A stretch of DNA of 64,000 nucleotides from Bettongia penicillata ogilbyi. Lineage: Eukaryota > Chordata > Mammalia > Diprotodontia > Potoroidae. The notes beneath the pieces are model-generated. The model was not told the DNA's origin. It ran no database searches and saw only the letters and a program-made list of their open reading frames with translations. The stretch spans positions 2,646,704 to 2,710,703 of the forward strand of contig JAJHZJ010000336.1 of the NCBI GenBank assembly GCA_023548195.1, in the 5' to 3' direction. The position numbers were made by a program, and so were the translations under genes. Within the stretch, counting starts at the first letter, position 1. Every line of letters starts with the position of its first letter. Of the stretch, positions 16,281 to 57,919 are shown one piece after another.

Positions 16281-19200
16281 TAGCATCCCTTAATTTTCTT
16301 TTCTTAATTCCTTAAATTTACTTTCATCTAAGAATAATCTCTCTGGCACTAGGATTGGAGCAGCGAAAGGGATTGTTCCAATTAAAAATTCATTGAGGAG
16401 ATACGACCAACCCAGGGTAATGTTCTAAACAAACTTCTATTAACCTCTCCATTCTCAATCAGTGGGAACAGAGTGAAGCTCTTTCCATTCCGGACTGTTC
16501 AAGGCATCTTCACTGCCAGTCCCAGGGAGCAAGTCTAGCTGGAATTGTCCTTCTGGTGAACATACTGATGGATGAAATGACAAGTGATATTTGGGGGCCC
16601 TCCTGCCAGCTCCAGTAATGTCTACTTTCCTGGATCTAACCACAGTTGCCTGTCTAAAAAATATTACTATAGGGCTCGGGGAACCAGCCTACAAGGCTTA
16701 TGATCTATGATCTTGTGTAAATGAGGACTTTTGTTGTAGAATTTGAAGGGGAATTTCTGGGTCTTAATTGAATTGAAATTCTTGTCTTAAGAAACGTTTG
16801 CCAAGTGCTTTGTCTACAAGATAAAGAGAAAATCTCAAATTTTCACAATTATCTTTTCAGACTGACAGTGCTGGGCCATTAGGTGCAAAGCACTTGTGCG
16901 TGTTGGAATGCATGCAGGTGCTCATGTTAAATTTTCTTGTGCCATTCAAAGAACTCAGTTGCCATGTGCTGTATCATTTCCTATGGATACAAACTTGGTA
17001 AACGCTAAAAACTTAGTTTGACTAGTAACTCAACTTTCTAAGACTAAATCCTATGCCCTTGTTTCCCAATGATTGGTAAAGAATTTACCTTGTCTAATGA
17101 GTGCTGAACAGGAGCTAAGTGTAAAGGAAAAGGAGAAAACCCTGAGAATTACTGAGCATTTGGGATCCTATTCCAGGTGGGGCTTTCACATCATCACAGT
17201 GATTCACTTATGTTGTTTCTAAATCAGACAATCATGATCTTTCAAGATTCAGTCCCACCGCCTGGCATTGCTCTGGCTCTCAACCTAGCCCCTCCCTCAG
17301 GCCTCCTTATTTCAGGGTTTCTACTGTACATACCCTTCGCTCCCAATGACTGAACTGGGGCAGTAATGAACCTGTCCCTGGAGTTTTAGGATCCTGAGGC
17401 ATCCCTTCATAGTTCATGAAACCAATCTGTATTACATTCTTCTTAGCATACTGTAGCTCAATGGAATAATTCAAGAATATTATTCCCAGATGTTCTTGAC
17501 ACTAATTACTAACACTCTCCTCCCTCTGTGTAATTATTTGGTTGAAATAGATTGTGGATCCATGTCAACTAACACCCAGCAGAAACCAGAGGAGAAAATC
17601 TTAAGTCAAAATAAAACAGTCCTAGGGAGGCATGAAACAACCAGTAAAGAGTTTAACTCTACTGGAGGTGCCTTCTCTGCATCAGTCTGAGGGATGATCT
17701 TGTCAATTCCCAAAGTGGAAAGGAGGGTAGGATGGGGACACTGACGAATCAGACCTCTTAGTATTGTCTAAAAGTGTTCAAAATCCCTAGTACATCAGAG
17801 GTATTCATATATTCAAATTTTAGCATAAAAATACTTTCAAAAACCAAAAAAGAAATTATATTTGATTACCTGATGTTTTATGTTAATATTCATGACTGAG
17901 TATTGGCTTTCATTTCCAGAAAAATGAGTTAGAATGCTATCCACAAACCTCTGGAACAGAAATCTGGTAACATTTGTACTGAGGACTTTACTTCTTGGCC
18001 ATGAGTTCCTCCACACAAGAACATTCTTCAAAATGTCAACTGAATTAACAGAGGGATTTTGCCACCTTGGACCCCAAGTCAAGCAAGGAGGAAGTGTTTT
18101 TAGTCTGTTCCCCAAAATCTCACAACACTATAGGGTTTTTTTCAACTCAACCAACAGACTGAACTGATAGAAATATCAGCAAGACCTTAGGGAAAAGGAC
18201 TCTCTTTTGGCTATTAACATGTTAAGCTTTTCTCTAGGAAATTCTGCCCCAAAGTTTTGGGCAGGGCTGTTATTTGGAAGGACAGAAACAGACCAGGGAC
18301 AGGTGTGGGAAAGAACTTGGAGAGCTGGTGAAGCTTAAGTTCCTGGAGGTGGGGAAGATTCAAAAGACTGGGAGTCCTCCAAGAACAACAGAGCAGCCTG
18401 CCTCTAAATATTCTTAGGTTAATGGCCATTCTCAACTGCCTAGCCCAATTCCTTCTCTTTACAGTAACAAACTGCTATATTATCAATCCCTTACGAGCCC
18501 ATCAGGATACCAGAAATCTTCTGTCTAGGATGGAATTTGCTGTGAGCAGATCTGACCTCCACTGAAGGACATCCCCAGATCCTTTTTCACCTGGAGGAAT
18601 CACATTCTACCTTTTGCCAAGTATGTCCTGAGCTTGACTGAGGGTATCACCCAAGCCAATGAGGGAAATCCTGGGCTAACAAGCCACTAGGGAGAACACC
18701 AAGTCCTTCAACTGGGTCAAGCTCAACCGCTCACCTAGTCAGGCAGTGAAACTTTCAATGTCCTGTCACATTTTGTGGTTGAAACGATCCATCTTCTCAG
18801 AAAGCCACCCATCCTCTTCCCTCCACATAAAGAATGAACCCCATATATCAGCTAAGGGCCATTTAGAACCCAAATGAATAGAAATAGCCTTAGGGGAGGG
18901 AGAAGGCAGCATTTAGCTCCGCCATTTCAAATTGAGGAGAAACAGATCTGGAGCTCATTCCAATCAAATGAACAAGGAAAGAAGTAAATGCTACATAGTT
19001 TGCTAGTGCATGGATGCAATGTGTAATGAAAATCAATAAGAAAGCCATGGTCAACACTGGTTCATTTCAATATATGAATACTGCCATCAAAAGGCACATT
19101 TCCCTTAAGTCAGTATTCCAAAGGTGGACAAGTAGAAAGTCTGACTAGTCAAGTAATGCCCATTGGCCTTAAATTGACAACAGATGATGGCATTTGGTAT

Positions 19201-20668
19201 TAAATTAGAAGCAACATACATATACTGGCCATAATACACATTTGGTTTCTGGAAACTCAGATGGGGCCTGGAGTTGTCCTGTCCCACAGCTCTGCAGACC
19301 ATCCATCACAGATGGCCCTGCTGCCTGGAGTGCTGATAGCGCTCCATAACCTGGCCACCCAAAAACATCTAAAAAACAGTAAGAGGGGAAGGAGGGAAAA
19401 CGGAAGAGTCACTTCCCTCAAAGGGCACCAGTGAGTTCCCACCCTCTTAGAAACTGAGGCTCAAATACTATATCTTGAAGAACACAACCTGAAGCGGAAA
19501 TTCCTTCTAGGACAATTAGACAGATTTCAGTGTGGAGAGGAGAAGACTTGGAGTCTCTACCATACTTCTACTGAAAAGCCCCAGAGGAGATTTCCTTTTG
19601 GCATCAGTATAGCAGCATCTTGGGTGAACATCAATGAGGTTTGGGGAAAGGGAGTTAGAGCTCTTTAAAGCTGAGGAACGGTGGGTGGTCTCCTTGTCCT
19701 CTCCCCCTCCTCCTCCTCCAGAGAAGGGATGCCCCAGGGTTGGGAGGAAGGCTGACCTGAACCTGAGATCCCTGCCTAGGCTGAACACCAGTCTGATAGG
19801 CTGGATATTCCCCAGGCCCATAGTTCTATTATCCAACAAGTTTAAAATTCAATAAAACACATTTTGTTGTTAAAATTCCCTAGTGTGGGAGCAAACCCAC
19901 ATTTCCAAAGCAAATTCTAAGACTTCCTGAGGGAAAGAGGCCCAGCTAACAATCCAGTTCCCGGTGGCCAGCAGACCGCTCTCCGAACCAACTCTCAGAC
20001 AACAGCAAACTCGATCTGTCTTGTCGTAGTTAAATGGACCCCGCTTTCTTCACCGTGTCCTCCAGGTTACAGAGGGACTCACGTGGGACTGATGGTGCTG
20101 CCTATCCAAGAGGCTGCAGGGAAAAACGAGAGATCATAGGGGTGGAGGGGCAGAATCCACCGTATCAGGATCAGTTCATGGGATCAGAGCAGAGTTCAGA
20201 CAGAACAAATACAATTTAAAACTCTGCAAAAGACTTTTAAAAACATGATCTCTTGAAAAAATAAATTGCAACAATTTTAAACTTCTTCATGCTTATCTAA
20301 GAAGGAGGCAAATGAACCAGGATAAAAGGTCTGGCCGGAGAAATAAACGTGATTCTATTGGAGCGGGAGGAAGTCCACGTCTGGAATCCGGCTCCCTGCT
20401 TCTGGGCAGGTGGCTCAGTGGCCTTGCCTCCCATGCCAAGCCTTGCCTTGCTTCCTCTGCGCTTCCCCGGAAGGGCACAAAGTCTTTGGTCTCAGAATGG
20501 TGCAGGAGGCAGCATGGCGTAGGAGCACATACTAATGGTGGTTGCAGTCACAGGGGGACAAGGCAGGGGAGGGGCCAGAGGGGGTCCTGCTAAGGAGACC
20601 GAGGAGAGCAGCGCAGGACACTGCTGCACACCATGACAATCCAGGGCGAGAGGGGTGGGGGACAAGTC

Positions 20669-49269
<28,601 letters not shown>

Positions 49270-49339
49270 TCAGGGATGTCTGTGAAAGAAAATGTTAATA
49301 CTAGTTAGAAAGGTTGTACCTGTCTCTGTAGGAGCACCT

Positions 49340-49363
49340 ACACACACACACACACATACACAC

Positions 49364-49424
<61 letters not shown>
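49340..49424. repeat. Compound (AC)n(TC)n microsatellite
   Basis: An AC run, a short CATACACACTCAC link, then a long TC run, 0.13-0.21 kb upstream of CNNM2 exon 3. Confidence 0.95.
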
Positions 49425-49428
<4 letters not shown>

Positions 49429-49729
49429 TTCTCATGAAGAAGAAGCCCTGCACAACCATGAGCATAGAGTAATGAAACCCCTTGAATACTGCCCATCAGC
49501 AACTACGTAGTTAATGAGAGCCTTTCGAAAATGCATTTTCAAAATTCACAAATATGGCAGCAAGGAAAAGCTTTTCCTGGTAAAGTTGTCCATAATGGTG
49601 TATGGCACAGAAGTAGCCGATCACACTGGTTTTCTGCATGATCTTTTCCCTCTACACACTCTGCCTTAGTGACCTTATCTATTCCCATGGGTTTAAGTAG
49701 CATCTATATGTAGATGGCTTCCAATACTA

Positions 49730-50830
49730 CAAATACAGTCCTCATTTTCTCCAAAATCACAATTCTGCATTATCAGCTAACAGTTGGACCTCTCTTACAT
49801 GTTCTAATGGCACCTTAACCTCAACACTCCTGAAAAAGAACTCATTGTATCTTCCTCAAAACCAGCCTAAATTTCTCTACTTCAGTGGAGAGGAGCACCA
49901 TCCTCCCAGATACCAACAGTCAAAATTCATTATCTTTCTTCCTAAACTGTCTCCCCACCCCCTACCTTCTCTATTTGCATCCTGGGCAGGTACCACACCA
50001 TTCTGCCAGGCTCTTGGGCTGGTCATCTTGGAGTCATTCATTCTTGATTCTTCCCTCTTCCTCGCCCTCCTGAAATAATCATTTGCCAAATCTACTCAGG
50101 CCTACTTATACACCATCTCAGAACTACCCCCTTCTTTTTCTATGCACCCAACACCCTAGTTTAAGCATTTAACACCCTTGGCCTGGATTACTGTTTACAG
50201 TCTTTCTTCTCTCCAATACACTCTCCACCTAATTGCCAACGTAATTTTTACAAGACAGGCCTGACAGTACCAATCTCCTGCTCTAAAATTGAGTGGTGCC
50301 CCTTGTTGACTCTAGGATGAAATATAAACCCTTCACCCTGGCACTGCATATTCTTCACAACTCCCTGAATTTGTGTAACCTATAACCTACCTAAAAGAGA
50401 CCAAGAGCTGCTCCCCAATCTCAATCAATACTCCACCTCCTGCCTCCATCCATTTGCACAAGTTCTCCGCCATGTTTCTAATTAACTCCCTTGTCATCTC
50501 CACCTCTCAAAATGCTTGTACTGCAATCAATCTCAGCTCAGGCACCACCTCCTCCATGAAACCTCCCCCATCCTCCATCTGTTAGTGGTCTCCTTCCTTA
50601 ATTTTCTTTGGAGAAAGTGAGTCTGGTGACCTTGCACAGCCCTCCCTTCCTCCAAATGAAGTCAAGTGCAAATCATGTCATCATTTCTCTGATGTCATAG
50701 TCTTCTTCGAAACAACTACCCTTATTTGCCCATTTTCCTCATCAGAATGCAAGCTCCTTGAGGGCAAAGGAGTCATTGTTTTTATTTTTGCATCTTACTG
50801 AGCTGAATTAAATTTAACTTAAATGCTCTG
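49730..50830 (+). mobile_element. L2 LINE, 3' half, split by a short repeat
   Basis: Phrases in L2 order: GGCTGGTCATCTTGGAGTCA, TTCATTCTTGATTCTTCCCT, CCTGGATTACTGTTTACAGT, CTCAGGCACCACCTCCTCCA and, after an inserted repeat, ATGCAAGCTCCTTGAGGGCA. Sense strand +, antisense to CNNM2. Confidence 0.85.
50611..50712 (+). mobile_element. Marsupial short interspersed repeat inside L2
   Basis: GAGAAAGTGAGTCTGGTGAC, CTTGCACAGCCCTCCCTTCC and TGAAGTCAAGTGCAAATCAT match the second half of the copy at 26121-26306. It lies between two parts of the L2. Confidence 0.65.
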
Positions 50831-51034
50831 ATATGATACTTTGAATCACACCTCATATTAGTTACATGAGTCTTAGAAATTGTTATTATTAAAACATGAG
50901 TCAATTTTCAGAAAAAAAATTATTAGTGATAGAGAATTAAAAACTAGACCTGTAATTTCATCGCTAGGTAGGAATCTCCTCTACCAATGATAACTAGCAA
51001 GAATTTATTAATAGGACATAAATTTAGAACAGGG

Positions 51035-51270
51035 TATTCTAAGAAGGAGTATGATATAACATATGAAACTTAGAGTCAGAAAGATGTGGATTAGAAGCCT
51101 TCCTTAGAAACTTACTATACAGCCCTGGGAAACTGACTAAATTATTCTCTGCCTCAGTTTCCTCATCTGTAAAACAGGGATAATAATATCTACTTCTCAG
51201 GATTGTCATGAGAATCAAATGAGATAACAGATTCAAAGTACTTTGCTGCTCTATAACTGTTTATTATTAT
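51035..51270 (+). mobile_element. MIR-type SINE
   Basis: CCTCAGTTTCCTCATCTGTA, AACAGGGATAATAATATCTA and CTTCTCAGGATTGTCATGAG in order. Confidence 0.8.
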
Positions 51271-51289
51271 CACTATTACTATTGTTATA

Positions 51290-51410
51290 TGTATGTTTGA
51301 AGAAGCTGTTTTACTTTTCTGGGTCAATTTCTTGATTTGTAAATGAAGGGATTGAACTAAATGATGCCTAAGGTTCCCTACCTTCAAGATCCTATGATCT
51401 TATAGTAGCA
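51290..51410 (+). mobile_element. SINE fragment
   Basis: GGTCAATTTCTTGATTTGTA, AATGAAGGGATTGAACTAAA and TTCAAGATCCTATGATCTTA form the 3' part of a second MIR-like SINE. Confidence 0.55.
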
Positions 51411-52744
51411 TCTGAATAATAATTCATTTATCAGTTTTTGATACACTTTTATATCTAATGTTCACTTAAATAACTCAAGGGCCGCTGCAATCTCCGTTAG
51501 GTTGTAGAAAGTTTTTACAAGTTGCTGTGACCAAAAACAAAGTAAAAGGCACCAAGCCAACCTTTCTGCTGATAGCTGATGACAGACTGACTGTCACCAG
51601 GCCCATATTCTGTCCAGCTCTGTAAGATTTGCCAGTACTTGAGCAGGCATCGAAGTTGGGCTTTAGTCAGATTTATGGATATATATTAATACAGGGGGAA
51701 AACTTAATTTTACTTTTTTTGAGGGACCCACAGAGTTAAGTGACTGTAAATAAAGTTTATGTTGCAGGGTTATGGGATAGAACTTATCTGTTAGAAATCC
51801 AGTCAATCAGTTGTCAACTATCTTTTGAGTGACAGCTGTGTGCAAGATTGTTAGGCTCTGTTGTAAGGGACATGGGGATGGTTGAGATGAACTTTTGGGC
51901 CCTCAATATGTGCAGAAGTTCAGGGAATATTATGGTGTGACAAAGGTAATTATGTTCATATCAGACAGACATGTCTGGACAGGAAAAGACAGCCTTGCAC
52001 AAGGTTGTGAAGCCCCTTTTCTTTCATTACTGGTAGTACATACATTACTCTTTTTAGAGGCAGTGATGTCAACTAAGGGATGCATTACTGATGCAGTACC
52101 CTTGGGGCCACACAAGGTTAGCAGAAACAAAACTGCTAGTTAGTGAGGGCCAAACTGATTTCTACTTAGCAGGCTTCTGCTGCAGAATATGCTTCGTTAA
52201 CTCATTTGTTTTAACTGTCAACTCCAAATTCTTTTCCTCCTATCTCCCCTGCCCCATTGAGAAAGCAAGAAAAACAACACCCATTATAAACAAGTATAGT
52301 GAAGCAAAACAAATTTCTGCACTCAGCCATATCCAAGAAAAAAAGAAAAGAAAAAGGAAAACATCAGCCTCAGTTTGCAATGAGTCTCTCTGTCTGAAGG
52401 TGGATAGCATGGTTTTTCTTGAGCCCTCTGGAATTGTGGTTGGTCAGTGAGCTCATTAGAGTTCCTAAGTCTTTCAAAGTTATCTTTAAAGTAGTGCTCT
52501 TATTGTAAAAACTGTTCTTCTGGTTCCACTCACTTTACTTTCCATCAGTTCACATAAGCCTCCCAAGGTTTCTCTAAGCACAGCAGTATTCCATCACACT
52601 CACATATCGCACCTTGTTCTGCCATTCCCCAACTGATGGGCATCCTTTATCTCCTCCGTTTCCAATTCTTTGGTACTACATAAAAAGATGCTATAAATAC
52701 TTTTGTACATATGAGTCGTTTCCCTCTTCATTGATGTCTTTTTT

Positions 52745-53997
52745 AAAGTTTTTTTTAAATTTTTTTATCTGAAATAGTATTTTTTTTAGTGTTCTACAAT
52801 CACTTCCTTAAAATTAAGATTTTATCCCCGCCCCAACCTTTCCCCCACTACCCCCCTCCCTCCCCATGACAGCATACAATTCTGTATAGGTTCTACATAT
52901 ACTTTCCTATTGAGCACATTTTCACAATAGTCATGCTATGTAGTCAAACTAAAATAAATGGAAGAAATCATATAACAAATCAAAACATGATACACTAAAA
53001 CCCCACACACACAAACATGATCTGCTACATTCTGCAAATAACTTCCATATTTCTTTCTCTGAGTGTGGAAGACATTTTGCATTAGAATACCACCACTGGG
53101 ATTTTTTTTGTTTTTTTAGTAAGTTCTTGCCTTATTACAAAGTTGCAAGTCTACCAGAAAAAACTCTCGTGCACTGTGGTCGTTGCTGTGCACAGAGTTC
53201 TCCTGGTTCTGCTCCTTTTGCTCAGCATCAGGTCATGTAAGTCCTTCCAGGCCTCCCTGAAGTCTTCTTGTTCATCATTTCTTATGGCGCAATAGTACTC
53301 CATTACATTCATATACCATAATTTATTCAGCTATTCCCCAATTGATGGGCATCCCCTTGATTTCCAGTTCTTGGAAACCACAAAGAGTGATGCTATAAAT
53401 ATTTTTGTACATGTGGGACCCTTTCCCATTTTTATGATCTCTTGGGGATACAGTCCAAGTAGCAATATTGCTGGGTCAAAGGGTATGCATATTTTTGTAG
53501 CCCTTTGGGCATAGTTCCAAACAGGTCTCCAGAATGGTTGGATGAGCTCACAGCTCGACCAACAATGAATTAGTGTTCCAACTCTCCCACATCCTCTCCA
53601 GCATTTATCATTTTCTTGTTCTGTCATATTTGCCAATCTTATAGGTGTGATGTGGTACCTCAGAGTTGTTTTGATTTGCATCTCTCTAATCAGTAGTGAT
53701 TTAGAGTACTTTTTCATATGATTATAGATATCTTTAATTTCTTCCCCTGAAAATTGCCTGTTAATATCCTTTGACCATTTATCAATTGGGGAATGACTTG
53801 TATGGTTGTACATTTGAGTCACTTCTCTATATATTCTAGAAATGGGGCCTTTATCCCCGAGCTTAGCCGTAAAAATTTTTTCCCAATTTACTAAATCCCT
53901 CAGAATGTTGGTTGCATTGGGTTTGGTTGTGTAAAAACTTTTCAGTTTAATGTAATCAAAATTATCCATATTGCATTCAAAATTATCCATCTTGCAT
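52745..53997 (-). mobile_element. Younger 5'-truncated L1 inside the older L1
   Basis: ORF2 C-terminus in one open frame on the minus strand (53990-53331), with EMQIKTTLRYHITPIRLAN, NDKCWRGCGRVGTLIHCW and IPFDPAILLLGLYP, then a 3' UTR and A/T tail ending near 52745. Flanked by TCATTGATGTCTTT (52728) and TCATTGACGTCTTT (53998), a target-site duplication with one C/T change. Confidence 0.9.
53331..53990 (-). pseudogene. L1 ORF2 C-terminal fragment (219 codons open)
   Basis: Matches the end of L1 ORF2 protein with the Cys-rich CWRGCGRVGTLIHCWSSCEL stretch. No endonuclease or reverse-transcriptase catalytic part; a dead fragment. Confidence 0.9.
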
Positions 53998-54557
53998 CAT
54001 TGACGTCTTTGAGGTCTGGATTTTGTAGCAGATCAAGAGCACAGTTTAATGGCTTTTTAGGCATACTTCCAAATTGCTTTCCAGAATGGGTAGACTAGTT
54101 CATAGCCCTAATAGTGCATTAGGGTACCTGTTTGCCCACTCCCTCTCCAGTATTTACAATTTTTCTTTTTTGTCATCTTAGCCAATCTGAGTTTTAAAAT
54201 GTACATTACTCTAATTATTAGTAATTTACAGCATTTTTCATATGGCTATTGATAGCATGTATTTTTTCTGAGAACTATCTATTGAAATAATTTGACCATT
54301 TATTAATCAGGGAATAGTTTTTTTCTTGTAAATCTAATTCAGTCCCTTCAAAACAAAATCTTTATCAGAGAAACTGGCTGCAAAGATTTTTCCTAGTTTT
54401 CTTCTCTTCTCATTTTAGATGAATTAATTTTGTTTTTGCACAAACTTTTAAATTATGTGTAATTTAAATTGTCCATTTTATGTCCTATGAGCATAAATTC
54501 TTCCTTCATCATGAACTCTTCTCCTATCCATATATCTGACAGGCATTTTCTTCTATG

Positions 54558-54807
54558 GGTTGCTAAGTGATGCAGTAGATGGAGTGTCAGGCCTGAAGTC
54601 AGAAGACTTACGTTCCCGTGTTCAAATCTGGCCTCAGACCCTTATTAGCTGTGTAACCTTGGCCAAGTCTCTTCATCCTGTTTGCCTCAATTTCCTCATC
54701 TATAAAATGAGCTGAAGAAGGAAATGGAAAACCACTTCAGTATCTTTGCCAAGAAAACCCTAACTGGGGTCATGAAGAGGCAAACACGAAACAACAATGA
54801 CAAAAAA
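54558..54807 (+). mobile_element. Marsupial tRNA-derived SINE inside the older L1
   Basis: GATGCAGTAGATGGAGTGTC, CTTATTAGCTGTGTAACCTT, CCTCATCTATAAAATGAGCT and CCAAGAAAACCCTAACTGGG. Flanked by CATTTTCTTCTATG (54544) and CATTTTCTTTTATG (54808), a target-site duplication with one change. Confidence 0.93.
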
Positions 54808-57800
54808 CATTTTCTTTTATGTCCCTCTAATTTGTTTATTATGTCATATTTTACATCTAATCATGTATCCCTCTGAAGCTTATCCTGATATGTGGCATGA
54901 GATGTTGGTCTATACCTAGTTTCTGACAGATTACTTTCCAGTATTCCCAACAATTTGTGTCAAACAGTGATTTCTTGCCCCCGTAGCTGGGTTTTTTAGG
55001 TATATCAAACACTAAGTTACTGTATTTATTTGCTTCTGTCATGTATAACAGAAGCAAATGTTTCATAGCTAATCTGTTCTAATGATTAACCTCTCTCTAA
55101 TACTTTGTAGTAATGGTACTGTTAGATTCCTTTTCAATCCTACTTTTTTTCATTAATTCCTTTGATATTTTTTACCTTTCGTTCCTCCATATGAATTGTG
55201 TAATTTTTTTCTAGTTTCATAAAATAATAATTTGGTCCTTTGTTATGGCACTGAATAATAAGCAAATTAATTTAGATATTGTTGCCCTTTTTATTGGCTC
55301 AGTCAATTCATAAACAATGAATATTTCCCCAGTTATTTAGATCTGAATTTGTATCAGGAGTTTGTCATTGTGCTTATATAACCTGTGCGTCTCACAGAAA
55401 TTTATACTTTTTGGTGGCCGTTTTAAATAGGATTTGTATCTCTTCTTGTTAGATTTTGTCGGTAATATGCAGAAATGCTGGTGATTTGGATAGGTTTGTT
55501 TTATATCCTGAAACTTTGCTGGAGTTATTATTTTAATTAGCTTTTTAGCTAACTTTTTAGGGTACTCTGAATAAACCATCATATCCTCTGCCAAAAGTGA
55601 TCATTTGGTTTCCTCTTTGCCTATGCTTATTCCTTCAGTTTTTTTCTTGCCTTACTGCCATAGCTAACATTTCAAGCACAATACTGAATAGTTAGTAATG
55701 ATAATAATGAACATCCTTGCTTTACCACTGCTCTTATTTGAAAGGTTTCTAGTTTATCCCCATTACAAATAATGCTGGCTCTTAGTTTTAGACAGACAGT
55801 ATTTATCATATTAAAGAAAGTTCCATTAATTCCTCCTAAGCTTACTTATGTTTTTAACAAGAATAGAGTATACATGTTATCAAAAGCTTTCCCCGTTTCT
55901 ATTAATATAATCCTGATTTCTGTTGTTTTATTAGAAATATGATAAATTATGTTTACAGATTTCCTAATATTGAACCAGTCCTGTATTCCTGATATAAATC
56001 CAAAATGGTCACAGTATATAATCTGTTACATATTGCTGTAGTCGCTTTGCTAATATTTTACTTAAAATTTCCTAACAATCTTCATTAAGGAGAGTGGTGT
56101 ATCATTTCCTCTGTTTTCCCTCTTTTTGGTTTTGGCATCAAGATTGTATCTGTTTCAAAGAAGAAACTTGTTAGAACCCCTTCTTATTTTTTCAAACAAT
56201 GTACTTGGTATTAAAATAAATTGTTATTTAGATGTTTACAGAATTTGCTTGTAAATCCATCTAGTGCTGGGGTTTTTTCCTTTGAGAATTCATTTATGGC
56301 TTGTCCAATTTATTTTTCTAATAGTTATTTAAGTATTTCATTTCCTGTTCTGTTAATCTGGGCAATTTATGTATTTGTCAATATTCATCCATTTCCATTT
56401 AGACAGTGAATTTTACTGGCACATAACTGGGGCAAAACAGATTCTAATGATTTCATTTATTTCTTCTTCATCAGTTGTAAATTTACCTTTTTTGATACTA
56501 GTAATTTGTTTTTCTTTTTAAAAGTTTTTAAAAATTTAAAAATTTGTGATAACTTATCAATTTTGTTGGGGTTTGCAAAATCACTTTTGTTGATTCAATT
56601 TTTTTGTCTTCAATTTTCTCTTTTAATTTTCAGGATTTCTATTTTGGTGTTGAATTGAGGAGTTTTTTATTTGTTGATTTCCTAGGTTTTTTTTTAGTTG
56701 CATGTTCAATTTCCTGATATTGATGAAGGTGTTTAGACATACATTTTCCCCTAACTACTGCTTTGGCTGCATTCCAAATATTTTGGCATACTGTCTCACT
56801 ATTGTCATCATCTTCAATGAAATTAATAATTATTTCGATGATTTGTTTGGATCATTCTTTATGATTGTTATGCAGTTTCCAATTAGTTTTAATCTTTTAA
56901 ATTTACAGAAATGTATCATTTCATTGCTTAAGGCTGACAAAAAATACATTTAATATTTCTGTTTTTCTACATTTTGTGAGGTTTTTCTATCCTAATATGT
57001 GGGTCAGTTTTTGTGAAGGTGCCATGCCCAGTTAACAATGCACTCCTTTCAATATTTTCCAGAGTTCTATCTAACTTCTCTAAATTCTATTCAAATCCTT
57101 CATTTCTTTTTAGATTTCTTTAGATCTGAAAGAGGTAAACTGAAGCCTCACAACATTATAGTTCTAATACTTATTTCTCCCTGTAATTCATTTAACTTTT
57201 CCTTTATGAATTTAGATGCTACGCCACTTGGTGCATATACGTTTGGTATTAATTTACTGTCTATAGTATGTTTCAGCAAAATGTAGTTTCACTGTTTATC
57301 TTATTTAATTAGGTCCATTTTTCCTGCTCCTTTTTCTGAGATCTGTTTGCTTCTCCTGCATTTTTTACTTCAGCTGTAGCATAAGAGATTGTGCTCCAGT
57401 CCATTATTTTAACTCTGTAACTTTCCGTTTCAAGTTTTTCTTGTAAGCAATATGTTGTTGGATCCCAGTTTCTAAATCATTCTGCTGCTCTCTTCCATTT
57501 TATGGGTGAGTTTATCCAATTTGCATTCACAGTTATAATTGTTAATTGTATTTCTCTCCATCCTCTTTTCCTACACTTTGCTTCTCTATTCTACCCCTGC
57601 CCCACCCCACACACACTCCAAGGGTTTGTTTTGCTTCTGACTAATCCCTTCCTTATTTTACCCTCCCTTTCATTCTCTTCTTTCTCTTAACCCCTATCCC
57701 TCCTATTTCTCTGTTGAGTGGAATATGTTATACTCAACTCTGTGTGTGTGTGTATACATCTGAGCTTGACCAGCTCAGATGAGAATGAGGTTCAAATGCT

Positions 57801-57919
57801 GTCCAATTCCTACTACTCTCCATCCTTGTATTATAAACTTCTAATTGGACACCCTTTTATGTAAAATGATTTCCCCCATTCTTCCTCTCTCTATTCTTCC
57901 CCTCTGGAATCATGATTGG

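Larger units (their letters stand above)
11840..20668 (-). other. CNNM2: Probable long CNNM2 3' UTR (about 8.8 kb)
   Basis: From the TAG down to clustered minus-strand AATAAA signals at 11923-11918 and 11865-11860 the sequence contains no SINE, LINE or MIR that I can recognise, while repeats resume on both sides. This repeat exclusion over nearly 9 kb, next to a stop codon, is what a constrained 3' UTR looks like. It includes a TC/AC dinucleotide tract at 16237-16280. ORFs in it (13751-14101, 11979-12323, 20312-20593) show no coding features. The extent is inference; shorter forms are possible. Confidence 0.65.
52190..57900 (-). mobile_element. Old L1 with most of ORF2, host of L1 and SINE insertions
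   Basis: Minus strand: a diverged L1 ORF2 from about 57540 down to 54010, its end resuming at 52740-52500 and a 3' UTR to 52190. Antisense phrases such as TTGAACCAGTCCTGTATTCC, GTAAATCCATCTAGTGCTGG and ATGGCTTGTCCAATTTATTT correspond to the reverse-transcriptase region. Many stops; inactive. About 57540-57900 resembles the spacer of the HAL1-like element at 41.4-41.9 kb. Confidence 0.78.

Noticed and set aside
51480..51690. Apparent similarity to the reverse complement of 61260-61345 (GCTGATGACAGACTG)
   Set aside because: The match is one short word; the flanks do not align by eye.
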